A stretch of DNA of 64,000 nt from Paraburkholderia fungorum (GTDB lineage: Bacteria > Pseudomonadota > Gammaproteobacteria > Burkholderiales > Burkholderiaceae), in contig NZ_MCAS01000004.1 of NCBI RefSeq assembly GCF_003610895.1, positions 186,001-250,000 on the forward strand. The letters are read 5' to 3'. The stretch's first letter is position 1. The number at the start of each line of letters is the position of its first letter. The position numbers and the translations under genes are program-made. Of the stretch, positions 24,892 through 33,396 are shown in pieces. The notes under the pieces were generated by a model. It worked only from the letters and a program-made list of their open reading frames with translations. It did no database searches and was not told the DNA's origin.

Positions 24892-25347
24892 GTGAATACG
24901 AGTAGCCGGTTTGCGTTTGCGGTGCACGTGCTCGCGCTGCTGTCGTTGCAGGAGGGCGTGCCGCTCTCGTCGGAGATGATCGCGGGCAGCGTGAATACGA
25001 ATCCTGCGCTGATCCGTCGTTTGCTGACCATGTTGGCCGATGCGGGCCTCACGACCTCGCAACTCGGCGCGGGCGGCGGCGCGCTGCTTGCCCGTGCGCC
25101 CGAGAGCATTACGCTGCTCGAGGTGTACCGCGCGGTGGACGACGCGCAATTGTTCGCCATGCATCGCGAGGAGCCGAATCCGGCGTGCATGGTGGGGCGC
25201 AATATTCAGGTCGTGCTGCGCGGTATCATCGACGAAGCGCAGCAGGCCATGGAGGCGTCGCTCGGCGCGCGTACGCTGGCCGATGCCACGGCTGACGTGG
25301 TGCGCGCTGAACGGGCACGCGAGCGTAAGCGGCGCTCGCATGGGTGA
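24892..25347 (+). CDS. Rrf2-family transcription regulator
   Basis: Winged-helix regulator of 151 residues, starting at GTG 24892 after a GCAGG site (MNTSSRFAFAVHVLALL); the frame also opens at a TTG at 24868 inside the operator, which I reject. The DNA-binding segment is SSEMIAGSVNTNPALIRRLLTML. There is one cysteine (in NPACMVG), not the three that bind an iron-sulfur cluster in IscR or NsrR, so it belongs with the YwnA/HypR-like members, where a single cysteine or no cofactor is used. Two matching operators predict that it controls itself and the NmrA-type gene downstream. Confidence 0.88.
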   Translation: MNTSSRFAFAVHVLALLSLQEGVPLSSEMIAGSVNTNPALIRRLLTMLADAGLTTSQLGAGGGALLARAPESITLLEVYRAVDDAQLFAMHREEPNPACMVGRNIQVVLRGIIDEAQQAMEASLGARTLADATADVVRAERARERKRRSHG

Positions 25348-25435
25348 CGTCGTAGAGACGCAGAACAGAAGGGCGCGCGCAGCGTAATCAGAACGTGTGC
25401 GGGACGTGTGAGAGACGCGCGCCTGAGAATGGACG

Positions 25436-25457
25436 GGGGCTGATGCCCCTCTTTTTT
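25436..25457 (+). terminator. Intrinsic terminator after the Rrf2 gene
   Basis: GGGGC-TGAT-GCCCC followed by TC and six T residues. It separates the regulator gene from the NmrA-type gene and stands just before operator 2. Confidence 0.75.
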
Positions 25458-25463
25458 CCGGAT

Positions 25464-25490
25464 TATATGTAATCAATGTGGTTACATATA
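25464..25490. promoter_or_regulatory. Operator 2, before the NmrA-type gene
   Basis: Perfect inverted repeat TATATGTAA and TTACATATA separated by nine bases (TCAATGTGG). It is the strong version of the site before the Rrf2 gene and lies 24 bases before the start codon of the reductase-like gene, so binding would block its transcription. Confidence 0.82.
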
Positions 25491-25514
25491 GGCTTATATA
25501 ACAGGAGTATCGAC

Positions 25515-26162
25515 ATGAGCAAACAGTTGAAAATCGCATTGTTTGGCGCCACGGGCACAATTGGTTCGCGGATCGCCGCGGAAGCGGCCCGCCGCGGGCA
25601 TCAGGTGACGGCACTGGCGCGCAACCCGGCGCGCGTGCCGGCCGACGTGGCGAATGTGAAGGCCGCGCAGGCCGATCTGCTCGACGCAGCGAGCGTCAGC
25701 GCCGCGGTGCGCGGCCACGATGCGGTGGCGAGCGCATACGCACCGCCGCATGGCGATCCGGCAGTGTTGAGTCAGGCGACCCATGCGCTGGTCGACGGTG
25801 TGCGTGCAGCGGGCGTGAAGCGCCTCGTGGTGGTGGGCGGCGCGGGTTCGCTGGAAGTGGCGCCAGGCAAGCAACTGGTCGACACGGACGGATTCCCGGA
25901 TGCCTACAAGGCCGTCGCCCTGGCCCACCGCGATGCATTCGATTACTACCGTGGCATCAGCGACCTCGACTGGACGTTCTTCGCGCCGGCCGCGCTGATC
26001 GCCCCGGGCGAGCGCACCGGCAAGTTCCGCACGGGCGCGAACAGCCTGATCGCCGACGCCGAGGGCAATAGCCGTATTTCCGCGGAAGACTACGCGATCG
26101 CCTTCGTCGACGAATTGGAGCAGGGCCGTTTTGTCCGTCAGATCGCGACGGTGGCTTACTGA
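25515..26162 (+). CDS. NAD(P)-binding NmrA-like oxidoreductase
   Basis: Atypical short-chain-type protein of 215 residues with the Rossmann glycine motif LFGATGTIGSRIA (9-21) and the family's VVVGGAGSLEV strand. ATG 25515 is preceded by ACAGGAG. Relatives act as NAD(P)H-dependent reductases or redox sensors; Rrf2-controlled members are often induced by electrophiles or oxidants. The shared operator shows it is the direct target of the neighbouring Rrf2 regulator. The actual substrate is not known. Confidence 0.88.
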   Translation: MSKQLKIALFGATGTIGSRIAAEAARRGHQVTALARNPARVPADVANVKAAQADLLDAASVSAAVRGHDAVASAYAPPHGDPAVLSQATHALVDGVRAAGVKRLVVVGGAGSLEVAPGKQLVDTDGFPDAYKAVALAHRDAFDYYRGISDLDWTFFAPAALIAPGERTGKFRTGANSLIADAEGNSRISAEDYAIAFVDELEQGRFVRQIATVAY

Positions 26163-26361
26163 GTCTTAAGGGGCGGCAGGGACCGCGCGCGGCCCGTGCC
26201 GCGCGGGTCCGTTGTATGCGCGGTCGCGGCCACCCGGGGGACGAGGGCGGCTGGCGAATCCCCGGATTTGTGCAAGCCTCCTAACAATCGGTTACGCATG
26301 TTCGGTCGCCTGCGGCAAAACTGCGGCTACACTGGCGTCTCCCGTTTTCTTGCGGATTGCC

Positions 26362-28962
26362 ATGCAGGCATGCCCATTGCGGCGTGAGTCCGGGGCCGCG
26401 CCGTCTAACGGCGGACAACCGGCGACTCGCGCCGACTTTCATTTTCCTTCCAGTCAGACCGAATGCAGCACTGGACGTGGTGTTCGCGCCCACGTTGCGG
26501 CGCGCTTCGGCGCGTGGGCGGCTACGGTCTGCCTTGCGCTGATCGTCTGCCTCGGCTGGATGCCCACCGTGGTGCAGGCCGCCGGCACCGGCACGCCGGT
26601 CATTCCGGCGTTGCAGAGCCTGATCAATAGCGCGACAGCGACGCCTGCGTCCGCCGCCTCGGGCGCCTCGTCCGCGGACGCGGCGTCGGCGCCGTCGCCC
26701 GCGAGCCAGGCCGAATTGGCGCGCTCGCTCGACAGCGTGATCGCCACGCTCGACAACGACCGGCAGCGCACCGCACTCGTCGCCCAGCTCAAAAAGCTGC
26801 GCGAGGTCTCGCAAAACGTCACGCCCCCCGCGCCCGCGCAGCCGAGTCCTGGCCTGCTCGGGGCGATCGCGTCGGGCATCGCGTCGTTCGAATCCGATGT
26901 GCATCAGGGCCGCACGCCAGTGCGCTATTGGGGCGGACGCTTCAACGCGGCCGGCAACGAGCTCTACACGATCATTTCGGGTCAGGGGCAGGAGAGCTTC
27001 GGGCGCGTCCTCTTTTCGATGATTGCCATGCTGGCCGGCTGGGGGGCGTGCGCCGGCGCGCTGATCTACGTGCAACACCGGTTGTACCGGCGCTTTGGCA
27101 TCGTGCTGGGGCTCAACCCGAATCCCACCACGCGCGAACTGCTGATCTTCGCGCTGCGCCGCGTCGGGCCGTGGATCGTCGCCTTTCTCGCCGCCTTGCT
27201 GTTCGTGCGCGCCATGCCCGATTCGCTCGGCCGCACGCTCGGCATGGTGGTGGCTTACGCGATCGTCGCGGGCGCAGTGTTCTCGGCGATCTGTCTGATC
27301 ATGTTTTCGTTGTTCGGCTCGGGGCATCGGCGGGTTGCGGTGCGCCTGCTGCTCGATCACGCGCGGCGCATGTTGTTCGTGGTGGGCGTATGCGCCGCGC
27401 TCGGCGACGCGGCGGTCAACTACGACGTGGAGCATCAGCTCGGCTCGAATCTCGCCGCGCTGATTTCGACCGCCGCCAACATGACCGCTGCCGTGCTTAC
27501 CGGCTATTTCGCGCTGGCGTTCCGCCGGCCCGTGGCGCATCTGATCCGCAACCGGGCTTACGAGCAGCGTAACGACCACAAGGCCGCGACCGACGCGTTC
27601 GACGTGCTCGCCTCGCTCTGGCACGTGCCGGTGCTGGTGCTTGCCACCGCGTCAGTGGTCGCCACGCTCGGCGGCTCGGGTTCCAGCGAAAACGTCCTGC
27701 AGATTTCGGTGGTGACCGCACTGTTGCTGGTGCTCGCATTTTTCCTGTCGGCCGTCGTGTTGCGCATGACGCGCCCGCGCAGCCCGCGCGCGCGGCGCCG
27801 CTCGCCTTATCTGTCGCGCCTGCTGCGCTTTTGCGGCACGCTGCTCACGCTGTTTATCTGGCTGCTCTTCTTTGAACTGGCGGCGCGCCTGTGGGGCGTC
27901 TCGCTCGCGGAAGTCGTGGAGGAGAACGTTGCGGCGCGGGGGATTGCGCATGCGGTGACCGCGATCATCGCGACGGTGTTCATTTCATGGCTGCTGTGGA
28001 TTCTGGTCGACACCGCGATCACCGAAACGCTCAATCCAGGCAGTCTGCGCAACAAGTCGCGCAATCCGAGCATGCGGGCGCGCACGATGCTGCCGCTGCT
28101 GCGCAACGTGCTGCTGGTGTCGATCATGACGATTGCCGGCATCGTCACCGCGGCGAACCTGGGCATCAACGTGACGCCGCTGCTGGCCGGCGCCGGCGTG
28201 ATTGGTCTCGCGATCGGCTTTGGCGCGCAGTCGCTCGTGACGGACCTGATCACGGGGCTGTTCATCATCATCGAAGATACGATTTCGGTCGGCGACTGGA
28301 TCGACGTGGACGGCGGCCATGCGGGCACGGTCGAGCATCTGTCGATCCGCACCGTCCGTTTGCGCGACGGGCAAGGCGCGATTCACGCGATTCCGTTCTC
28401 GCAGATCAAGATCGTCAAGAACCTGTCGCGCGATTTCGCCTATGCGGTGTTCGAAGTGCGGATGTCGTTCTCGACCGACGTCGATCAGATCACGCAACTG
28501 ATTCGCGAAGTCGGCGCCGATCTGATGGCCGACTTCCGCTACCGGCGCGAAATGCTCGGGCCGATCGAGGTGTGGGGGCTCGACCGTTTCGATCCGAACT
28601 GGATGGTCGTGAAAGGGCAGATCAAGACGCGGCCGTTGCAGCAATGGAGCGTGGCGCGTGCCTTCAATCTGAGGCTCAAACGCAAGATGGACGAAGCCGG
28701 CATCGAGATTCCGGTGCCGCAGATGCGTGTGTACACGTCATCGAAGGATAGTGAAGGACAGCCTTTGCAGGACGATGAGCTCGCGCACGGGCATGAGCAC
28801 ATGCATGCCGGGACGGGCGCCTCGGTGCGGGCTGCGCACGTTGCCGTAGCGGCGGCGCGCGATGTCTCGCACGAACCGCGTCCGGCGCCGCCACCGACCG
28901 GGCAGACCGCGCCGATCCCGCCGCAGATTCCGACCGCGGGCGATGCGGGCGGCAAAAACTGA
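26362..28962 (+). CDS. Large MscS-family mechanosensitive channel
   Basis: Membrane channel of about 866 residues from ATG 26362; an open frame to 26212 makes the start uncertain. A signal-like helix (ATVCLALIVCLGWMPTVVQA) precedes an Ala-rich periplasmic domain, several membrane helices (about residues 160-600), and then the MscS core: pore helix LLAGAGVIGLAIGFGAQSLV and beta domain with IEDTISVGDWIDVDGGHAG. The C-terminal tail is His-, Ala- and Pro-rich. Large MscS relatives such as YbiO or MscK open on osmotic downshock; ion selectivity cannot be told. It is transcribed alone. Confidence 0.88.
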   Translation: MQACPLRRESGAAPSNGGQPATRADFHFPSSQTECSTGRGVRAHVAARFGAWAATVCLALIVCLGWMPTVVQAAGTGTPVIPALQSLINSATATPASAASGASSADAASAPSPASQAELARSLDSVIATLDNDRQRTALVAQLKKLREVSQNVTPPAPAQPSPGLLGAIASGIASFESDVHQGRTPVRYWGGRFNAAGNELYTIISGQGQESFGRVLFSMIAMLAGWGACAGALIYVQHRLYRRFGIVLGLNPNPTTRELLIFALRRVGPWIVAFLAALLFVRAMPDSLGRTLGMVVAYAIVAGAVFSAICLIMFSLFGSGHRRVAVRLLLDHARRMLFVVGVCAALGDAAVNYDVEHQLGSNLAALISTAANMTAAVLTGYFALAFRRPVAHLIRNRAYEQRNDHKAATDAFDVLASLWHVPVLVLATASVVATLGGSGSSENVLQISVVTALLLVLAFFLSAVVLRMTRPRSPRARRRSPYLSRLLRFCGTLLTLFIWLLFFELAARLWGVSLAEVVEENVAARGIAHAVTAIIATVFISWLLWILVDTAITETLNPGSLRNKSRNPSMRARTMLPLLRNVLLVSIMTIAGIVTAANLGINVTPLLAGAGVIGLAIGFGAQSLVTDLITGLFIIIEDTISVGDWIDVDGGHAGTVEHLSIRTVRLRDGQGAIHAIPFSQIKIVKNLSRDFAYAVFEVRMSFSTDVDQITQLIREVGADLMADFRYRREMLGPIEVWGLDRFDPNWMVVKGQIKTRPLQQWSVARAFNLRLKRKMDEAGIEIPVPQMRVYTSSKDSEGQPLQDDELAHGHEHMHAGTGASVRAAHVAVAAARDVSHEPRPAPPPTGQTAPIPPQIPTAGDAGGKN

Positions 28963-28980
28963 GTGCGCCAGATGCCGGTT

Positions 28981-29625
28981 TCAGACGAGCGCCGGGGTGT
29001 CGGCGGTGCGCACGATGTCGTTGACGTGCGTCGAGAGTTGCGCGCCCGCGACGCCGTAAATATGTAGCGAGACGGCGGGCGCGTCGCTGCAATTGCCGAG
29101 CCGGTGAATGCCGCCTCGGCCGCCCCGCACGAACGACACGGCACCCGCATTGCGTGCTTGTGTTCGGGTGGCGCTTGCGCAATGCTGTGCGCCGTTCCAT
29201 TCGAAGACCGTTTCGCTCAGCGTGCCGTCGAGTACCGCGTAGCCGCACCAGGTGTGGTGCGCGTGCACCGGGCTTGCCTGGTGTGGCAGCCACACCAGCG
29301 CGGCGATCGCATAGCGGCCGTGCGGATCGGCGGCGAGCAGATGGCGCCGGTAATTTTCCGCGGAGCCTTCGCGTTGTGCCGGGGTGAGCAAGGCGGGGTT
29401 CGCCGCGGCTTCGGCAAGCGCGATGCGCATGCTGCGCGCGAAGAAGCTCGAATGCGAAGGTTCGGGGAATTTCACGCAGGCTTCGAACATTGCATCGAGC
29501 GCCTCGCACAGGTGCGCGAGCGGCGCGGTGCGGTGCGCGCGCGTGGGCGTTTCGTGCGCCCCGGCAAACTGCATGGCGTGGGCGGAGGAGTGGGCGACAG
29601 GTGTTGAACGGAGGTCTTGGCTCAT
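28981..29625 (-). CDS. Cupin thiol dioxygenase (cysteine dioxygenase family)
   Basis: Non-heme iron enzyme of 214 residues starting MSQDLRSTPV at ATG 29625. The iron ligands of the family are visible as HAH (His121, His123) and His174 in GGIHRLGN, and the Ser-His-Tyr catalytic triad as SLHIY (Ser186, His188, Tyr190). A cysteine at 127 sits near the place of the Cys-Tyr crosslink in eukaryotic enzymes. It would add dioxygen to cysteine or 3-mercaptopropionate, giving the sulfinic acid. It is divergent from an Lrp-type regulator, a usual arrangement for cysteine catabolism genes. Substrate choice between the two thiols is not decided. Confidence 0.82.
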   Translation of the reverse strand: MSQDLRSTPVAHSSAHAMQFAGAHETPTRAHRTAPLAHLCEALDAMFEACVKFPEPSHSSFFARSMRIALAEAAANPALLTPAQREGSAENYRRHLLAADPHGRYAIAALVWLPHQASPVHAHHTWCGYAVLDGTLSETVFEWNGAQHCASATRTQARNAGAVSFVRGGRGGIHRLGNCSDAPAVSLHIYGVAGAQLSTHVNDIVRTADTPALV

Positions 29626-29735
29626 GATGGCTGCGCAGCTGCATGGCTGCGTATCGGCTATTTTTTGATAGAGACATTTATACCCGTTTGCGTGGAGAAA
29701 GAGTTTCCATATAATTCCACTCATAGTCTTAAAAG

Positions 29736-29750
29736 TAGAATAATTTCCTA
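29736..29750. promoter_or_regulatory. Lrp-type binding site between the dioxygenase and regulator genes
   Basis: TAGAATAATTTCCTA matches 13 of 15 positions of the Lrp consensus (YAGHAWATTWTDCTR). It lies in the A/T-rich divergent region, 14 bases before the regulator start. Confidence 0.65.
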
Positions 29751-29763
29751 TAGGGGCGTGATG

Positions 29764-30246
29764 ATGGGAATGGATATCATCGATCGGAAGCTGCTTGAAC
29801 TGTTGCAGGAAGACGCAACGATGCCGATCGCCGAACTGGCGCAGCGCGTGAATCTGTCGCAAACGCCGTGTTGGAAGCGGCTGCAACGTCTGAAAGAGAC
29901 GGGCGTGATCCGCGCCCAGGTGGCGCTGTGCGATGCGCGCAAGCTCGGCGTGGGCACGACCGTGTTCGTGGCGGTGCGAACGAACCAGCACACGGAGGCC
30001 TGGGCGCAGACCTTTACGCGTGCGGTGCAGGAGATTCCGGAGGTGGTGGAGGTTTACCGGATGAGCGGCGAAACCGACTACCTGTTACGCGTGGTGGTGT
30101 CCGATATCGACGACTACGATCGCGTCTATAAGCTCCTGATCGCCGCCGTGCCGCTGTATGACGTGAGTTCCAGTTTTGCGATGGAGCAGATCAAATATTC
30201 GACGGCGCTGCCGGTGCGGCCTTCGGCGGTGGTGGAGGGGCGTTGA
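29764..30246 (+). CDS. Lrp/AsnC-family regulator
   Basis: Feast/famine regulator of 160 residues. Helix-turn-helix: MPIAELAQRVNLSQTPCWKR; C-terminal RAM domain with VPEVVEVYR-type strand (IPEVVEVYRMSGETDYLLRV). Of the ATGs at 29761, 29764 and 29770, the second is best spaced from AGGGG (29752-29756). Divergent from the thiol dioxygenase gene, it probably activates it in response to an amino acid, most likely cysteine. Confidence 0.88.
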   Translation: MGMDIIDRKLLELLQEDATMPIAELAQRVNLSQTPCWKRLQRLKETGVIRAQVALCDARKLGVGTTVFVAVRTNQHTEAWAQTFTRAVQEIPEVVEVYRMSGETDYLLRVVVSDIDDYDRVYKLLIAAVPLYDVSSSFAMEQIKYSTALPVRPSAVVEGR

Positions 30247-30332
30247 GTGCAAGGCACGCGCAAGCTCAGTGGGCGTAGAATGCCGCCTTCCCAGACACTA
30301 TCCGCGATTGCCTCGCGAACCGAGCCCGCCTC

Positions 30333-30536
30333 ATGAACAAACCGCCGCGCAAGAAGAACCCGACCTTCGGCATTGCTATTTTCATCGTGGTCGCGGTGCT
30401 GCTGGTGATCGCCACGCTCTTCTACAACGCCATCACGGAAAAGCGTGAGTTCGATCGTCAGAACGAGCCGGCGCCGACGATTTCCTCGGACGCGGCGGCT
30501 GCGGTGGCCAAGCCCGCGAGCGGCGCCGCACAGTAA
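30333..30536 (+). CDS. Small single-pass membrane protein
   Basis: Protein of 67 residues: basic start (MNKPPRKKNPTFG), one membrane helix (IAIFIVVAVLLVIATLFYNAI), then a short acidic and Ala-rich tail. The strong N-terminal charge pattern and signal-anchor shape support a real gene, but no family is recognised. It stands alone, 86 bases after the Lrp gene. Confidence 0.6.
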   Translation: MNKPPRKKNPTFGIAIFIVVAVLLVIATLFYNAITEKREFDRQNEPAPTISSDAAAAVAKPASGAAQ

Positions 30537-30726
30537 GGCGGACGGTACAAGCGATCAAGGCGGACGACACGGCCGATTGCCGATCCGCCATCGCGGCTGA
30601 TCCGGCGGCCACGCCTTGTGCGGTGTTGATTGCAGACGGGCGTTGAAAGCCTGCGATGAAAACACCGCGCACGACGGGCGACGAGCCCCGGCCGTTGTTG
30701 CGACCGTCGTCGTGTGACACTTTGTG

Positions 30727-33192
30727 TCACTCTTCCGGCAGGCGAATCACGCTCGCATCCTTGCGAATCTGCGCCGACGCCGTCAGCATCTGCTTGCACT
30801 GATGGGCGAGCAATTTCATGTCGTGCACGGCGTCTGCCGAGTAATCAGGCGATTTCTCCGTCTCGACCACCATCGCATCCAACTCGCGCGTCAATTGTTT
30901 GACCTGCTCGGCCTGTTCGGCGGGTGATGCGCTACCTGCTTCGGCCTCGGTCAGATTGTCGCGGACCACACTCAGCGCACGTTGCAACGGCTGTAGCGAG
31001 ACGCCGTCGGCTTGCTGCGCTGAGGTGCGCAGCAAAGGCGCGGCCGCGGTGATCTGCGAGGCGAGCACATGGCTGCGCACCAGCAGGTCGTTCAATTCCG
31101 GCACGAACTTCTGCGCGGACTTCGGCTCGAGCATCATGCGCTGGAACGCCTGCCCCAGATTGGCAAACGCGACGTGGACGTTCTTGCGCGCGAGCCGGTA
31201 GCGATAATCCCGATCGAGCGCGGTTGCAGCGGCGACAGCGGCCGGAGATGCGCCGCCGGCCGGCTTGGTGTTCGCATTGCTGAGCGTGGCGGTACTGCCG
31301 GCGCTGCTTGAGCTGGTGGTGCCGCTCGCACTTGCCGCAACGTTTGCCGCCGCGCGCACCGGCTTGGCGAATTCGATCGCCGGATCGGCCATTGCCGCGG
31401 CGGGTGCAAACGCCCCGGCCTCGGTGACCGTGGCCACCACAGCGGCGGCCGGCTTGCCGCTCCACCACCAGCTCGCTTCCAGATACTGCCGCGTGGCGTT
31501 GATCATGTTGTTGACCAGCTTGCCCATCAGCCGGTATTCCCAGTAGGGGAACAGGTGGCTTGCCGCAATCGCGATCGCGCAGCCCACCACCGTATCGATC
31601 GCGCGTTCGCCGATGATGCGCATGCTGCCCGGTGCGAGCAGGTGGAACATGAGCAGCACGTACGAGGACGTGAACACCACGCTCGCGGTGTAATTGAACA
31701 GCAACAGGCTGTAGCTCATCACCATCGACGCGAACATCACCACCAGCAGGATATGCGGCTCCTTGACGAAGATCATCAACGCGATGCTCGCCGCACAGCC
31801 GATCAGCGTGCCGACGATCCGCTGCCCGTTGCGCTGCTTGGTCAGCGAATAGCCCGGCTTCAGAATGATGACCGTGGTCATCACGATCCAGTATGCATTG
31901 GTGAGCGGCAGCAGACGGCCGAGCCAGAAACCCACGGCGACCGCAATCGTCACGCGCAGCGCATGGCGAAAGCTCGGTGAGGCCATCGTCAGATTGGAGA
32001 GAATCTGCCCGAACGGCACGCGGCGGCTGGATACGAAGCGGGACAGCGCCTGGTCGAGCCGAAGTTCGGTCTCGGTTTCCGACACGCCCGGATCGCTCGA
32101 CAGGCTTTTGCGCATCTTGTCGATCAGGCGCGTGGCGCTCCAGATGCGCCGGAAGCTGGACGATACCGCGGAATAGGCCTCGGGGTTTTTGGCCGCCAGG
32201 TCCTGCTTGCGCATCTGGTCGATCTCGAACTCGATGGCGCGCAATTCGGCTTTTACATTCACGCGGATACGCGGCGGCTGGTTTTGCAATACCGCGAGCC
32301 CGATTTCCTCGAGATCGGCTGCGGATTTGCGAATCAGATCGCGGTAGAACACCAGCAGATCGGAGCCGCCAAACGTGTTGCGCACCAGCGAGTAATCGAC
32401 ATGCGTGCCGACAAACAGCTCGTGCAGATCGACGGTATTGATGAACAGATTGAACAGCATTGCCCGGCGCGGTTCGAGCCGGCCGGTTTTCAGTTTCGGC
32501 AGATTGCGCAGCACGATGTCGCGCGCGGCATCCTGGCGATCGACCGCGGAGATCTGCTTGTCGACCAGATTGCGATAGCACTCGTCGAGATCGTTATCGA
32601 GGTCGTAGAAGGCGGCGCGTGCGAGGAGATAGTCCGCGCACGCGAACACACTTTCGGCGAGCGCCTGCTGTTCGATGCGATGCATCATCCAGCGGCTCAC
32701 GAAGGTCGACCAGTACGTGTACCAGAGACCGCCCACCAGAATCCACGACGCATTGACGAGCGCCTGCATCGGCGTGAAGTGCTCCTCCAGCGTCATGACC
32801 ATCATGAACAGCGTGGCGAAGCTGATCTGCGGCCAGCGGTTGCCATACACGACGATCAACGAGAGCACGAACGTGAGCGGCACAACCGTGCACCATAGCG
32901 CGACCGCATTGACGGTAGCGAGACCGGTGGCGAGCGCGGACAGGAAGCCGATCACCGTGCACGCCAGCATCTCGTTGTGCTTGTACTTGAGCGGACCCGG
33001 CATATCGACCACACATGCGCCGAGTGCGCCGGTCGCGATCGTAAAGCCGAGTTCGCGATCGTGAAATACGATCAGACACAATATGGCCGGTAACGACACG
33101 CCGACTGCGATGCGCAGGCCGCCATAAAAGTACTGGCTGTAAAGGAATTTTTTTATTTCAACCGAATAGCGCATCGACTGCCTGAATTCCAT
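30727..33192 (-). CDS. FUSC-family transporter, YccS-like
   Basis: Inner-membrane protein of 821 residues with two membrane blocks: the N-terminal FUSC/YccS helices (about 25-160) and a second set (about 400-530, RVTIAVAVGFWLGRLLPLTN onward). A cytoplasmic helical region lies between them, and an Ala/Ser-rich, probably flexible linker (about 600-670) precedes a C-terminal helical domain. Relatives export aromatic acids or act in fusaric acid resistance. ATG 33192 is the first in frame; ATG 33174 is another option. The gene stands alone on the minus strand with 204 bases to the recC start. Confidence 0.88.
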   Translation of the reverse strand: MEFRQSMRYSVEIKKFLYSQYFYGGLRIAVGVSLPAILCLIVFHDRELGFTIATGALGACVVDMPGPLKYKHNEMLACTVIGFLSALATGLATVNAVALWCTVVPLTFVLSLIVVYGNRWPQISFATLFMMVMTLEEHFTPMQALVNASWILVGGLWYTYWSTFVSRWMMHRIEQQALAESVFACADYLLARAAFYDLDNDLDECYRNLVDKQISAVDRQDAARDIVLRNLPKLKTGRLEPRRAMLFNLFINTVDLHELFVGTHVDYSLVRNTFGGSDLLVFYRDLIRKSAADLEEIGLAVLQNQPPRIRVNVKAELRAIEFEIDQMRKQDLAAKNPEAYSAVSSSFRRIWSATRLIDKMRKSLSSDPGVSETETELRLDQALSRFVSSRRVPFGQILSNLTMASPSFRHALRVTIAVAVGFWLGRLLPLTNAYWIVMTTVIILKPGYSLTKQRNGQRIVGTLIGCAASIALMIFVKEPHILLVVMFASMVMSYSLLLFNYTASVVFTSSYVLLMFHLLAPGSMRIIGERAIDTVVGCAIAIAASHLFPYWEYRLMGKLVNNMINATRQYLEASWWWSGKPAAAVVATVTEAGAFAPAAAMADPAIEFAKPVRAAANVAASASGTTSSSSAGSTATLSNANTKPAGGASPAAVAAATALDRDYRYRLARKNVHVAFANLGQAFQRMMLEPKSAQKFVPELNDLLVRSHVLASQITAAAPLLRTSAQQADGVSLQPLQRALSVVRDNLTEAEAGSASPAEQAEQVKQLTRELDAMVVETEKSPDYSADAVHDMKLLAHQCKQMLTASAQIRKDASVIRLPEE

Positions 33193-33396
33193 TCACTGAG
33201 AAAACGCGGTTGAAAAGGTCGACCCGGGCCGACCCGGGGCAGACCTGAACTGCCGTCGAGTCTAACTGATTTTGTACCTGATCAGACCTCGTCCGTTCGG
33301 CCAGGTTATGCCCTGGGAGCGCGTTTGTTATGCTGTCGCTTCAGTATCTGTCGCGGCCAGGGCGTTCCGCTCGCGCCGCCTGCTTCCCCGGGATCC

